Notes: a model not told the origin generated them from the letters alone. A stretch of 55,765 bases of DNA from Symploca sp. SIO1C2 (GCA_010672925.1 JAAHFP010000002.1:712922-768686); one strand, 5' to 3'. Counted from the first letter of the stretch, positions 16,275 through 24,816 are shown. A program made the numbers and translations.

Positions 16275-16389
16275 TCTAGCAAAAGGCAGTCTCAATGAAA
16301 AAATTTTTCACCTGTTCTTCTTTGTGACCTTTGTGTCTTTGTGGTTTATTATTACAGCACATGATTTTTTACTTAAATTTGCTTATTGC

Positions 16390-16514
16390 TTGTAATTGTC
16401 ATGATTTTTTGTTATTATTTTAACAATGGAATAGGTGTGCGCCTGTAAGGTATAAATTACTATTCCTGACTTTAAAAAATCATTGTGGAACTGGCATCTT
16501 GCCAGTCAGCGATA
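16390..16514 (-). repeat. Upstream repeat (family 5), copy A
   Basis: About 125 bp nearly identical to 17845-17970. It contains the shared core TTACAGGCGCACACCTATTC (read on minus) and the inverted repeat CTGGCATCTTGCCAG at 16491-16505. Shorter matches to the core occur at 23698-23748 and 24670-24720. The CTGGCATCTTGCCAG hairpin also occurs at 1785-1800. The rest of the 350-bp gap before 16625 holds a CTTTGTGTCTTTGTGGTTTA motif also seen near 7707 and 18018. Confidence 0.75.
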
Positions 16515-16624
16515 ACGCGCAGTCTTAGGAAACCTCAGTTACCTCTCGTAATTACTGCTGAACTCTTGAGATAGCAAGGAAAATGTAGGATAACTTAAAG
16601 GACAAGACACAAGGAAGCAATCTA

Positions 16625-16882
16625 ATGCAATCAGCCTTACGAATTGAAACCAAAGTTTTACCTGGCAATAAAATTGAAATTGATTTACCCCCTGATATTG
16701 CCTTCAATACCATAGGAGAAATCATTGAGGTAATTCTTCTGTTGCCAGATAAGCAAACTGTATCAACGGAGCAATCGATTCTGGAAATATTAGCAGACAT
16801 TCACTCTCAGCGTGAGTCTGGTAGGAGCGTAGAAGAGATTAATCGAGATTTGCAAGCCGAAAGAAATGCATGGGACAGTTAA
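16625..16882 (+). CDS. Antitoxin-like small protein
   Basis: 85 aa: RIETKVLPGNKIEIDLPPDI, a beta-strand AbrB/MazE-like N-terminal pattern, then SILEILADIHSQRESGRSVE and EINRDLQAERNAWDS. This resembles cyanobacterial small antitoxins with a C-terminal helix ending in AERxxWD. No toxin follows; xisH is next, 75 bp downstream. A decayed partial copy lies at 17707-17845. Confidence 0.62.
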   Translation: MQSALRIETKVLPGNKIEIDLPPDIAFNTIGEIIEVILLLPDKQTVSTEQSILEILADIHSQRESGRSVEEINRDLQAERNAWDS

Positions 16883-16957
16883 ATTTGCCTGACTCGGCTC
16901 GGATATATATTGACACTGTGGTTTTTATTTATATAGTTCAGTCTATCTTATTCCTCT

Positions 16958-17374
16958 ATGCCAGCAAGAGATCTCTTTCATCAGGCAGTCAGACACGCCC
17001 TGGAAAAAGAAGACTGGATTGTTACTCACGATCCACTTCATATTGAGCTACCAGATATTGAGGTTTACATTGACTTAGGAGCAAATAGACTCCTAGCCGC
17101 CAAACGAAAGCATCAAAAGATCGCCATTGAAATCAAAACCTTCTTAGGAACTTCCACCATGTTTGATTTTCACATGGCTGTAGGTCAGTTTGTCAACTAT
17201 CGCTTTATCCTCAACAAAGTTGAGCCAGACAGAAAACTCTATCTCGCTGTTCCAGTTGGAACTTACAATACTTTCTTTAAACGTGAAACAGTTCAAGAAA
17301 TGATCCAAGCTCACGGCCTGAAAATAGTAGTATATAATCCAGACTTGGAGGTACTGAAGCAATGGATAAACTAG
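16958..17374 (+). CDS. xisH: XisH family protein
   Basis: 138 aa starting MPARDLFHQAVRHALEKEDW, with DLGANRLLAAKRKHQKIAIE and IKTFLGTSTMFDFHMAVGQF. The D...E-x-K arrangement (VYIDLGA...IAIEIKTF) is that of a PD-(D/E)XK-like endonuclease fold. XisH was named as a factor for fdxN-element excision in Anabaena, but the family is widespread with XisI in cyanobacteria lacking that element, usually as a two-gene accessory module. It overlaps xisI by 13 bp. Confidence 0.93.
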   Translation: MPARDLFHQAVRHALEKEDWIVTHDPLHIELPDIEVYIDLGANRLLAAKRKHQKIAIEIKTFLGTSTMFDFHMAVGQFVNYRFILNKVEPDRKLYLAVPVGTYNTFFKRETVQEMIQAHGLKIVVYNPDLEVLKQWIN

Positions 17375-17703
17375 AACAATACCGAAGCTATATCAAGCAA
17401 CTACTGACAGAATATGCCAGCTATAAGTCTTTGAACAAAACGATTGAGCGGCAATTTGTTTGTGATACTGAAAATGACCACTATCAAATTGTTAACATGG
17501 GCTGGGATGAGCGTGAAGAGCGTCGGATCTATGGCTGTACTATTCACATTGATATCAAGGATGGGAAAATCTGGATTCAGCACAACATGACAGAAATCCA
17601 GCTAGGAGAAGAGTTCGTCAAACTGGGTGTTCCCAAAGAGGATATTGTTCTAGGGTTTCACTCCCCCTTCATGCGACAATTTACTGACTATGCCGTTAGC
17701 TAA
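17362..17703 (+). CDS. xisI: XisI family protein
   Basis: 113 aa: MDKLEQYRSYIKQLLTEYAS, MGWDEREERRIYGCTIHIDI, KDGKIWIQHNMTEIQLGEE, then PKEDIVLGFHSPFMRQFTDY. Full length and paired with xisH. XisH/XisI pairs behave like a genetic module; a toxin-antitoxin or nuclease-inhibitor relation is a reasonable inference given XisH's nuclease-like core, not an established fact. Confidence 0.93.
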   Translation: MDKLEQYRSYIKQLLTEYASYKSLNKTIERQFVCDTENDHYQIVNMGWDEREERRIYGCTIHIDIKDGKIWIQHNMTEIQLGEEFVKLGVPKEDIVLGFHSPFMRQFTDYAVS

Positions 17704-17706
17704 ATT

Positions 17707-17845
17707 TCAAAAGGATAGGACATAAGGAGGCAATAATTCACTCTCAGTGTAAATCTGGTAGAAGCCCAGAAGAGATTAATCGAGATTTGCAAGCGGAAAG
17801 AAATGCATGGGACAGTTAAATTTGCCTGAATCGGCTCGGATATGT
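17707..17845 (+). pseudogene. Decayed copy of the antitoxin-like gene 3' part
   Basis: From 17729 the DNA repeats the 3' end of the 16625-16882 gene (CACTCTCAGTGTAAATCTGG, AGAGATTAATCGAGATTTGC, GAAAGAAATGCATGGGACAG, then TTTGCCTGAATCGGCTCGG). The bases just before (AAGGATAGGACATAAGGAGG) match the leader of that gene. So a second copy existed and lost about 175 bp including its start. Confidence 0.78.
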
Positions 17846-17970
17846 TGTAATTTTCGTAATTTTTTGTTATTGTCTTAGTAATGGAATAGGTGTGCGCCTG
17901 TAAGGTATAAATTACTATTACTGAATTTAAAAAATCATTGTGGAACTGGCATCTTGCCAGTCAACGATAA
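17845..17970 (-). repeat. Upstream repeat (family 5), copy B
   Basis: Near-identical to 16390-16514, including the CTGGCATCTTGCCAG hairpin. Together with the decayed gene copy it marks an ancient duplication around the xisH-xisI module. Confidence 0.75.
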
Positions 17971-18066
17971 CCTGGTAAATTTAGGATAATAGCTGATCGC
18001 TCTTTTGTTCCTTTGTGCTTTTTGTGTCTTTGTGGTTCATTCATACCAAAGAGATGCCTGATGCCC

Positions 18067-18393
18067 TCAGCCAACAGCATATTCGGTAAATTGTCGCTTG
18101 AAGGGAGATTTAAATGCCAAGACTATATCCTGTTTTGGAATTCTAGCCTCAACTAATTCATTGGCAACACCAACTTCTGTGCCATCACTCTGAATCCAAA
18201 TTTTGTCACCTTTGATATCAATGTGAATTAGGCTCCCATATTCTCGTTGTTGTTCCTGCCAACCGACGAACATTAGTAAGTAATGATTGTGTTCTCTATC
18301 AAGAATTAACTGTACTTCCTCATCATCTTTAAGGTGGGTAAAGTGTAGCTTGATGATTTCTTGCACTAGTTCTGGATAATTTGATTTTTCCAT
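18067..18393 (-). CDS. xisI: Solitary XisI family protein
   Basis: ATG at 18393 gives 108 aa starting MEKSNYPELVQEIIKLHFTH, with MFVGWQEQQREYGSLIHIDI, KGDKIWIQSDGTEVGVANEL, and PKQDIVLAFKSPFKRQFTEY. It is divergent from the xisI at 17362 and has no xisH beside it. It starts 90 bp after the stop of the large WD40 protein on the same strand and may be the last gene of the conflict-system transcript. Confidence 0.88.
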   Translation of the reverse strand: MEKSNYPELVQEIIKLHFTHLKDDEEVQLILDREHNHYLLMFVGWQEQQREYGSLIHIDIKGDKIWIQSDGTEVGVANELVEARIPKQDIVLAFKSPFKRQFTEYAVG

Positions 18394-18482
18394 AAGACAG
18401 TAGTTTTTTCTGAAATTTTCATCAATTTCGATAACCTCCCAGGAGAGAGTTAAAACTCTCCGGAAGGGCAATATAAAGAAGG

Positions 18483-21164
18483 TTATACAGACCAAACCTT
18501 GATAGTCGCATCTGCACTGCCACTGACTAAAGTTTGTCCGTTAGGACTGAAGGCAAGACAATGAACTGGACTTAAATGCTCCAGCGTTTGAAGTAATTCT
18601 CCCGTCTGATAATTCCAAATTCTCACAGTATTATCTTTGCCACCACTAGCAAGACATTTCCCCTTGGGACTAAACGCTACAGCAAAAACTGAACCTGAGT
18701 GTTCCGTAAGAGTACGTACCAATTTTCCCGTCTCAGAATTCCATAATATGATTGGCTGCTCACTACCAGCACTAGCAATCATCTGTCCATCAGGACTGAT
18801 CGCCACAGAGTAAATTGCCCCAACTGAGGAATCAAACCAGGATACTAAGGAACCAATAATATTTGAAGGTGAAGGTTGATTCAATGCATGTAGTAATTCC
18901 CCTGTACACCAATTCCAAATCTTGATGCCACCATCCAATCCTCCACTCACGAGAAGCTTCCCATTACGGCTAAAGGCAACTGAAGTGACATCCCACCCAT
19001 GCCCTTTGAGAGTACGATATAGTTTGCCATTGCTTAATTTCCATAGCTTAATTGTGGCATCAATATTCCCGGTGGCAAGGGTCTGTCCATTTGGACTAAA
19101 GGTAACACAGGAAACACGAAAATTGAGCAATCCTTGGTCAAACACTTGCTGTAGTGTTCCCGTCTTGACATCCCACAATTTGAGGTTGCCGTTTCCAACA
19201 GCCAAGTTACTGGCACTAGCAAGGGTTTTCCCATCAGGATGGAAGGCAACAGATAGAACTGCACTGGAGTGTCCCTCAAGGGCGTAAAGTAATTTACCAG
19301 TTGCCAAATTCCAAAGCTTGATAGTCTGATCAACACTACCACTAGCAAGTATTTGACCATTCGGACTAATTGCCACAGAGTGAACTAACTCTGAATGTCC
19401 CTGGAAAGTTGTCTCAGATGAAAGTCTTATAGCAGATGTCGTGGTTGGCGAACTCGTCTTTGATGCCTCATTTTCATCTTCGAGTTTTTCTAGCTGATCT
19501 TTTGTAACTTCAGAATCTTTTAGTTCCTCCTCTAGAGAGGCTTTATCAGCTTCTAGTTTTTTAAGAGGTTTTCCCGATAATACCTGCTGAATAACTGCCC
19601 GTACATTTCGCCAAGCTACCTCCCCTTTAAAGTTCTCCCAGAAACTAGATGGGTTGTCATAGAAATAAAGCTTCTGTTGACTGAGTTCATAAATTATTGG
19701 TATTTCGTACCACAACACATCCGTTGTATGATCTAAAGGATTGGTTGTCTGTACTTTAGTTGCAGTTTTCTGCTCTACTCTGTCAACCAGGGCAATTGCA
19801 AAACAAAAGTGAGTTGGCATTCTAAAATTGTATAAAGCTTTACCAACCGCAGAGGGAGTAACCTGCTGCCTTGCCAAATTCATGCATTGGGCAGAAAACT
19901 GCCGTAAAGTTTTCATGTTGATCGCAGAAAACTCAGAAAACATGAAAAAAGCATCACCGCGCATATTCATCACGGCGAAGGGTAACTCAAAATCGGTGAT
20001 TTGAGCAACATAGTTCAGTCGCCTGTCGGCATTAACTACGTCTTTGCGGATATTCAAACATCCTTGTTCTTTCAGTCGTTGTAGTGTGACATAAAAATAT
20101 TGAGCTACAGCTTTCCGATACCCTGGAGGAACTTGATTGTCTCTGGGGTTTAGTTCTTCTCTGATCTGTTGTAGCAATTTATCGATCTTTACCTTTACAT
20201 CTTCCCCTACATCCTGACGAATTACCTCCAACAAGGCACAAAGCGCAGGTTTACCAGGAGTAAGTTCACCAAACGCTACCAATGTGTTCACCATATTCGG
20301 AATGAAAATATTGATAGGTTCGTTCCAAATCAAGTTCAATGCATCTGCATTAGTTCCTAACGCCCTCATCAAATAGGCTCGACGCTCACTTTCATTCCGC
20401 AAGAAGGGTCTGAGTATAGGCAATAATTGTTGGATACTATTTTGATTGGACTTTGGAATAGGTAAATCTGGAATGGGTAAATCTATATTCCCAATCTGTA
20501 CTAGGCGTCTACGTTGAGGCAAATTCCGCAATTTAGCTGTCGCACCTTTTAAATCGCCACGTACAAAACTTGCCATTCCATCAGCATAAATAAGCAACGG
20601 CTCAAATCCTGCCTCTACCAAAGGCTCCGCAAAAGTTTCTGCCAATGAAGTAAGACGAAGTACCTCTCCCATATCCTCCCTTTTCACCCTCTCACTCAAA
20701 GCCTCCGCCAACTCCCGCGCCAACTCACTCGGCTTGGTATAAGCTAAAGCAGTCCATTCCTGCGCCTCCCGCAAATCCCGAATATCCGAATCATCCCCAG
20801 TTAGCCGCTGCGCCACATAATCGAGCAAAAACTCAGCCAACTCATCCAATCGCTGTTGTCCAAACTCCTTCTTCAACTCCCTCAACAACAAATTGCGATC
20901 GCTTATCTCCATTTCATACATCTCATATCCTACTTCCCGACACAAGCGGGAGAGTAAAACATGAGCTACTGCTGTCCAAGGAGCTTCCGGGACAAAGTTT
21001 GCCCAAATTTGGTAGAGTAAATCAGGAGTGAGGGCTAGGGGAAAGGCTGCATGAAGAGCCAAGTTCCGATGTCCTTTCCCAAATTGCTTAGTAAATCCTT
21101 CAATCCGCTTAACCGCAACTCGCAAAGCACGTTCTTGGTTAATCTTAGATGTTACAGCAGCCAT
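18483..21164 (-). CDS. Large conflict-system protein: helical N-terminus, EAD1-like domain, seven-bladed WD40 propeller
   Basis: ATG at 21164 with GGGAGAGG upstream gives 893 aa; the TTG at 21182 is less likely. Residues about 35-190 (LTPDLLYQIWANFVPEAPWT, LSRLCREVGYEMYEME, LAEFLLDYVAQRL) match a region common in cyanobacterial proteins linked to MoxR and vWA genes. Residues about 243-333 (IQQLLPILRPFLRNESERRA to KIDKLLQQI) look like an effector-associated domain of the EAD1 type. Residues 375-530 form an unassigned alpha/beta domain, and 534-565 a coiled coil. Residues 585-893 hold seven WD40 repeats. No protease or nuclease motif is evident, so it is probably the recognition or scaffold component. 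The upstream genes of its system are separated from it by a tnpB element. Confidence 0.8.
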   Translation of the reverse strand: MAAVTSKINQERALRVAVKRIEGFTKQFGKGHRNLALHAAFPLALTPDLLYQIWANFVPEAPWTAVAHVLLSRLCREVGYEMYEMEISDRNLLLRELKKEFGQQRLDELAEFLLDYVAQRLTGDDSDIRDLREAQEWTALAYTKPSELARELAEALSERVKREDMGEVLRLTSLAETFAEPLVEAGFEPLLIYADGMASFVRGDLKGATAKLRNLPQRRRLVQIGNIDLPIPDLPIPKSNQNSIQQLLPILRPFLRNESERRAYLMRALGTNADALNLIWNEPINIFIPNMVNTLVAFGELTPGKPALCALLEVIRQDVGEDVKVKIDKLLQQIREELNPRDNQVPPGYRKAVAQYFYVTLQRLKEQGCLNIRKDVVNADRRLNYVAQITDFELPFAVMNMRGDAFFMFSEFSAINMKTLRQFSAQCMNLARQQVTPSAVGKALYNFRMPTHFCFAIALVDRVEQKTATKVQTTNPLDHTTDVLWYEIPIIYELSQQKLYFYDNPSSFWENFKGEVAWRNVRAVIQQVLSGKPLKKLEADKASLEEELKDSEVTKDQLEKLEDENEASKTSSPTTTSAIRLSSETTFQGHSELVHSVAISPNGQILASGSVDQTIKLWNLATGKLLYALEGHSSAVLSVAFHPDGKTLASASNLAVGNGNLKLWDVKTGTLQQVFDQGLLNFRVSCVTFSPNGQTLATGNIDATIKLWKLSNGKLYRTLKGHGWDVTSVAFSRNGKLLVSGGLDGGIKIWNWCTGELLHALNQPSPSNIIGSLVSWFDSSVGAIYSVAISPDGQMIASAGSEQPIILWNSETGKLVRTLTEHSGSVFAVAFSPKGKCLASGGKDNTVRIWNYQTGELLQTLEHLSPVHCLAFSPNGQTLVSGSADATIKVWSV

Positions 21165-21188
21165 GAGTACATCCTCTCCCAAGCAATA

Positions 21189-22556
21189 TAGTTAGTAAAA
21201 GTATAGTCAAATATAGACAGACTAAATTTCATTTCAGAAATTCCTTTCACTTTTACTTTGAGAGATTAATTCTCCTAGGGTGAACTACGCACCTCTGTAT
21301 CCCATAGCGAGTAAACGCATTTGGGAATGCTTTTCTGAGAATATTGTAGGAACCTATCACATCGGCTTGATAGAGAAATCCTCCATCTGTACGGTATAAA
21401 CCTCGCTGGATTCTTTTTCCAGAAAAAACTGGTTTTTCCGTTATCTGTCCATAAACTGGCAGAGGATCGTTATTGAAAAAGTTAGAAGAACTAGTATAAG
21501 ATTCCTCTTGAAGAACCACATGTATCCCTACCAATTGACACTTGTAAGTGATCATGTCGATTAATCGAGCATGGGGAATAGCCACAAATTTTTGGTTATT
21601 GACTTTTCCTAAATTTACCTCTTGTTTCCATCCGAGATTCTTACCAATGACTAAAGTGGTAATTTGTTCCTGGGCTAAGAGATTAACTAAATAACGACTA
21701 GCTTTGTGAAGATAATCATCTACTTTCTGATTTCGACAGCGAGTTAGACGGCTAATTCTTTGAGAACTTTGACGATTACCTTTTAAGAGAGATTGTAAGA
21801 AAGCACGACGTTGGTTATAAAATTGGTTCAGGCTTTTTAACGGTCTGCCATTAATCAACAAAGGAGTAAAATCTGGTTGATTTGAAGTTACAGCCATCAA
21901 ATTATCTACACCTAAATCTATTGCTGCTATCTTGTCATTAGGGGCTAAGAACTGTTCATTTTTACCATAAATTACCTCGATTACATAACAATCACATTGG
22001 GGAACAATTCTCACTTCAGCTATCCAAGAAGCCACTCTAGTCGTTAACTCGATTGAAGTTCCCGATAGTTTGACCAAACCTTTTTTTAGGGCAACTTTAC
22101 TTATAGCTTGAATCGTATATACTAAAATATTTCTACCCTTTTTTTTATCTTTGTAACCGGGGATTTTCGGTTGACCCAGAAACTTATGGGGATTAGTCTT
22201 AAATTCTGATGAAGCTTGAAAAAAGGATTTCCAGTTACGGTCTAATCCTCTTAATATTTGCTGTGACACTTTAGCGGGTAAGGCTCGATATTGCTCGCTA
22301 TTTTTCATCAAGGAAGCCATCTGATTATAAGTCAAATAGCCATGGCCATAAATGAAGTTTTGACGAATGAGATAATTAGCACAGTTGTAAAGATTTTTCG
22401 ACTGCCAAGATAAATTATCTATCTGTGTCCAAAATCGATGCCCTTTCTTAATAATGTGTCTTTCTGCTAGTAACATTACTGTCCGTTAGCCTCTAGCTGT
22501 AGCATATTGAGAAAGCTTCATGTGTACATGATAGTATAAATGACTAGGTTTGACTA
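21189..22556 (-). mobile_element. tnpB-only IS200/IS605 (IS1341-type) element, copy 1
   Basis: The DNA from 21189 into the 3' part of tnpB is nearly identical to 55453-55765, which fixes the right end close to 21189 (ATATAGTTAGTAAAAGTATA start). The left end is not proven and is placed near the vWA stop codon. No tnpA is present. The element sits between the vWA gene and the WD40 gene of the conflict system, in the same orientation. The segment downstream of the tnpB stop (21189-21252) plus the gene's 3' end is where an omega (right-end) guide RNA would be expected. Confidence 0.75.
21253..22476 (-). CDS. tnpB: TnpB-family RNA-guided nuclease with non-canonical active site
   Basis: 407 aa. 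The N-terminal helical domain contains NLYNCANYLIRQNFI and YRALPAKVSQQILRGLDRNW. RuvC-I aspartate is in AAIDLGVDNLMAV (D187) and RuvC-III aspartate in YQADVIGSYNILRK (D372). The RuvC-II site reads LVIGKNLGWKQE (278-286), where the usual Glu is absent. The zinc-finger cysteines are missing; the region reads YTSSSNFFNNDPLPVYG. Many cyanobacterial TnpBs share this pattern and some rearranged TnpBs are known to be active using a Glu from another position; E324 or E325 just before YTSS is a possible substitute. Activity cannot be judged from sequence alone. Confidence 0.92.
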   Translation of the reverse strand: MLLAERHIIKKGHRFWTQIDNLSWQSKNLYNCANYLIRQNFIYGHGYLTYNQMASLMKNSEQYRALPAKVSQQILRGLDRNWKSFFQASSEFKTNPHKFLGQPKIPGYKDKKKGRNILVYTIQAISKVALKKGLVKLSGTSIELTTRVASWIAEVRIVPQCDCYVIEVIYGKNEQFLAPNDKIAAIDLGVDNLMAVTSNQPDFTPLLINGRPLKSLNQFYNQRRAFLQSLLKGNRQSSQRISRLTRCRNQKVDDYLHKASRYLVNLLAQEQITTLVIGKNLGWKQEVNLGKVNNQKFVAIPHARLIDMITYKCQLVGIHVVLQEESYTSSSNFFNNDPLPVYGQITEKPVFSGKRIQRGLYRTDGGFLYQADVIGSYNILRKAFPNAFTRYGIQRCVVHPRRINLSK

Positions 22557-23666
22557 TATTTTTAGTAAAACTTTACGATACCTTCCCCGCAACACACTGA
22601 TTGCTGCATTCATGCCCTGACGACTCATCTCAAACATCGGCAACAAACGAGCAATTTCCCCAGCAGTGGTATCCTGCCAGCATTCATTAGGCATCGGGTT
22701 CAACCAAGCACAATAACGCACCGACTGTTGCAACTGCTCAATCCATACTTTAGTACTTTCCACCCGTTCTTGATCAAAATTCCCCCTGGCTGCCCCTCCA
22801 TCACTGATAATCATTACTACAGCTCTTTCTCCAATTTCTGTCAACACCTCAGTAATTGGTTGAGCATCTAGCAAAGCAGGATGACGATATAGGTACTCAT
22901 CACCATAGTCATGAAAGTAAAATACACGAGTCTGCCTTAACCTGCCACCTCTCTCTGCCGTTTCCCTTAACTGCCGGGATAACTCGTGAAATGGTACCAT
23001 CGAACCTTCCTGATCAATCATCAGTACCAAATCAGTCCGATTAGAACGGGGAGGTATCAGTACCGGTTCTAGTAATATATCCTCACGGGACATCTTTGTT
23101 ACCGTCGCCTCTACATCTAATTCTATCGGTACTCCTTCCCTTACCGGACGACGCAAATAACGCAAACTTTGCTTCATCTGTCTACGGGTAACGGGGAAAT
23201 ATTCCGTCAGCAGGCTATAGCGAGGGCGTCTCAATTCCCTATCCCGCCGACTACTCCGCACCGCTTGGACTGCTTGTACAGGTTCTGGAGTTATGCTAGG
23301 TTGTGTCTCTAGTTCAGATAAAGGTTCATCAGAGAATAGTTCTTCCGGTGTTTCCGCTTCATCTATAGATAATGGTTGGGATGATTCAGTAGTATCATCA
23401 TCTAGCGATCGCTTATCCTTATTTTCCAACTCCCCTGGCTCAGACTGCCACATCTGTTGAAACAGCCGTCGAATCAAGCGATTCTCTTCCTCAGACTTTG
23501 CCCATAACATACAACACAACTGCTCCAACTCCTGACGAGAGCCAATACCAATACCCGCCTCAAGCGATCGCAATACTACCAAATATTCATCAACTCCCAA
23601 GGGTAAACCATGCCGTTGTCGCAGGCTGTCAAAAATATTGATTAGTGGCAGTTTGAAGGGAACCAC
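22554..23666 (-). CDS. vWA-domain protein of the MoxR-vWA couple
   Basis: GTG at 23666 gives 370 aa starting VPFKLPLINIFDSLRQRHG after the initiator; the 26 residues before it are translated from a repeat and are rejected. Residues 1-75 form a helical CoxE-like N-terminal part, 80-150 an acidic linker, and 210-370 the vWA fold with DLVLMIDQEGSMVPF (MIDAS D218-x-E-G-S222), YFHDYGDEYLY and VVMIISDGGAARGNF. MoxR-vWA pairs act as an ATP-driven chaperone and metal-dependent binding switch. The gene ends KVLLKI at the left border of the tnpB element and may be clipped there. Confidence 0.85.
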   Translation of the reverse strand: MVPFKLPLINIFDSLRQRHGLPLGVDEYLVVLRSLEAGIGIGSRQELEQLCCMLWAKSEEENRLIRRLFQQMWQSEPGELENKDKRSLDDDTTESSQPLSIDEAETPEELFSDEPLSELETQPSITPEPVQAVQAVRSSRRDRELRRPRYSLLTEYFPVTRRQMKQSLRYLRRPVREGVPIELDVEATVTKMSREDILLEPVLIPPRSNRTDLVLMIDQEGSMVPFHELSRQLRETAERGGRLRQTRVFYFHDYGDEYLYRHPALLDAQPITEVLTEIGERAVVMIISDGGAARGNFDQERVESTKVWIEQLQQSVRYCAWLNPMPNECWQDTTAGEIARLLPMFEMSRQGMNAAISVLRGRYRKVLLKI

Positions 23667-23697
23667 GGAATTACAGAAGGTTGAATGTGTGGTGCCG

Positions 23698-23748
23698 GGT
23701 TTACAGGTGCACAACTTTTCTATTATTCCATAATAATAACACAAATCT
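23698..23748 (+). repeat. Family 5 repeat, copy C (left border of the inverted gene)
   Basis: TTTACAGGTGCACAACTTTT followed by CTATTATTCCATAATAATAA and CACAAAT, in direct orientation with 24670-24720. It covers the region where the vWA gene's original 5' end should be. Confidence 0.7.
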
Positions 23749-23771
23749 CGTAATAAAAAAATATCAGCCCA

Positions 23772-24614
23772 ATGGGTAAAACAGGAGAAAGGATAAAAGG
23801 TGGCGTGCTGATCATCGGCTCTCTATTTTGGCAAGACGGTTCTACAAGACAACCGTGGGATCTTCAAAGAAAGAATTGGAGAGACAAACACTTGATCCTA
23901 GCTAACCAAAAAAAAGTAACTGCGCCCATAAGATATGGAAGATATTCTGCACCTACTAATATAAATGAACTATACACTATGGTTCTTTCTAAAAATCTCG
24001 ATAATGGTTTCTCTAGCCCAAATATGGGAGAAGCCTATGTAGTTGAATTACGGCCAAAATTTAATCAGCAAGATTTTACAGAACAATTAAATTCAGCAGT
24101 TAAAGAGTTGTCCATAGCTGAAGGGGTATTTACCAGGGATAGTTTTTTTATGAAAAACTGGTGTACTATTTCCATCCTGATTAACCAAAATTCCCCATTT
24201 GCACCATTGATTACCTCAACATGGTCAAAAGCATGGAAAAACGAAGTAAATCAATATGAGAAACTTCATAATGCTCAAAACTATTATCAAAGATTTCGTC
24301 AAGGAAGTGAAAGTCCTGTAATTACCCAAGATGGTATCTTAGATTTGAACCCATTTCACCCAATTGACGAGAACACAGGTAAACCTTCCCCTAAGAATAT
24401 TTTTGATGAAGCTGGTTATGACTTTATCTTAGCCGCAGTTACTGTTCCGCAAAACAAAGGACAGAAGCCAGGAACTAGAAAAAATCAGAACTATCCCAAC
24501 CCTGAGACAATAGGTAAATTGGCCAAATATGACAAAAGACAATATTTTCAGCACAATAGGCAGTGGGGGATTAAAACATTTCAAGATGAACAAATCTCTC
24601 AATACTGTACCTAA
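23772..24614 (+). CDS. Unknown 280-aa protein inserted on the opposite strand
   Basis: The start MGKTGERIKGGVLIIGSLFW places a GGVLIIGSLFW strand-glycine-serine motif at the N-terminus, followed by RKNWRDKHLILANQKKVTAP, IRYGRYSAPT, and a long C-terminal half without transmembrane segments. The IIGSLxW start recalls the YGSL motif of gamma-glutamylcyclotransferase/AIG2-like folds, but the rest does not settle it. I do not recognise a function. It is the only plus-strand gene between 18 and 28 kb and is bordered by direct repeats, so it was probably acquired as a unit. Confidence 0.75.
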   Translation: MGKTGERIKGGVLIIGSLFWQDGSTRQPWDLQRKNWRDKHLILANQKKVTAPIRYGRYSAPTNINELYTMVLSKNLDNGFSSPNMGEAYVVELRPKFNQQDFTEQLNSAVKELSIAEGVFTRDSFFMKNWCTISILINQNSPFAPLITSTWSKAWKNEVNQYEKLHNAQNYYQRFRQGSESPVITQDGILDLNPFHPIDENTGKPSPKNIFDEAGYDFILAAVTVPQNKGQKPGTRKNQNYPNPETIGKLAKYDKRQYFQHNRQWGIKTFQDEQISQYCT

Positions 24615-24669
24615 TACCTATAGCCACCAGAAAATTACGACTTATGCACCAACCCCTAATGAGTAGTGT

Positions 24670-24720
24670 TGCATTTACAGGCGCACATCTTTTCCATTAT
24701 TTAAATAATAACACAAATAT
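24670..24720 (+). repeat. Family 5 repeat, copy D (right border of the inverted gene)
   Basis: TTTACAGGCGCACATCTTTT followed by CCATTATTTAAATAATAACA and CAAATATTGAC. Direct repeat of 23698-23748 and related in inverted orientation to 16390 and 17845. Confidence 0.7.
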
Positions 24721-24816
24721 TGACTGTCGGGTGTGTTTTCAAACTGCCGGGGGGCGAAGCATTTGGATTGTATATCTTGGGTTTAATAGATGAATTATCG
24801 CCCAAATGCTTCTCCC

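Noticed and set aside
16958-17703. Evidence for a developmentally excised fdxN-like element
   Set aside because: XisH/XisI alone are common accessory genes; no XisF-type recombinase, nif gene or matching element borders are in the window.
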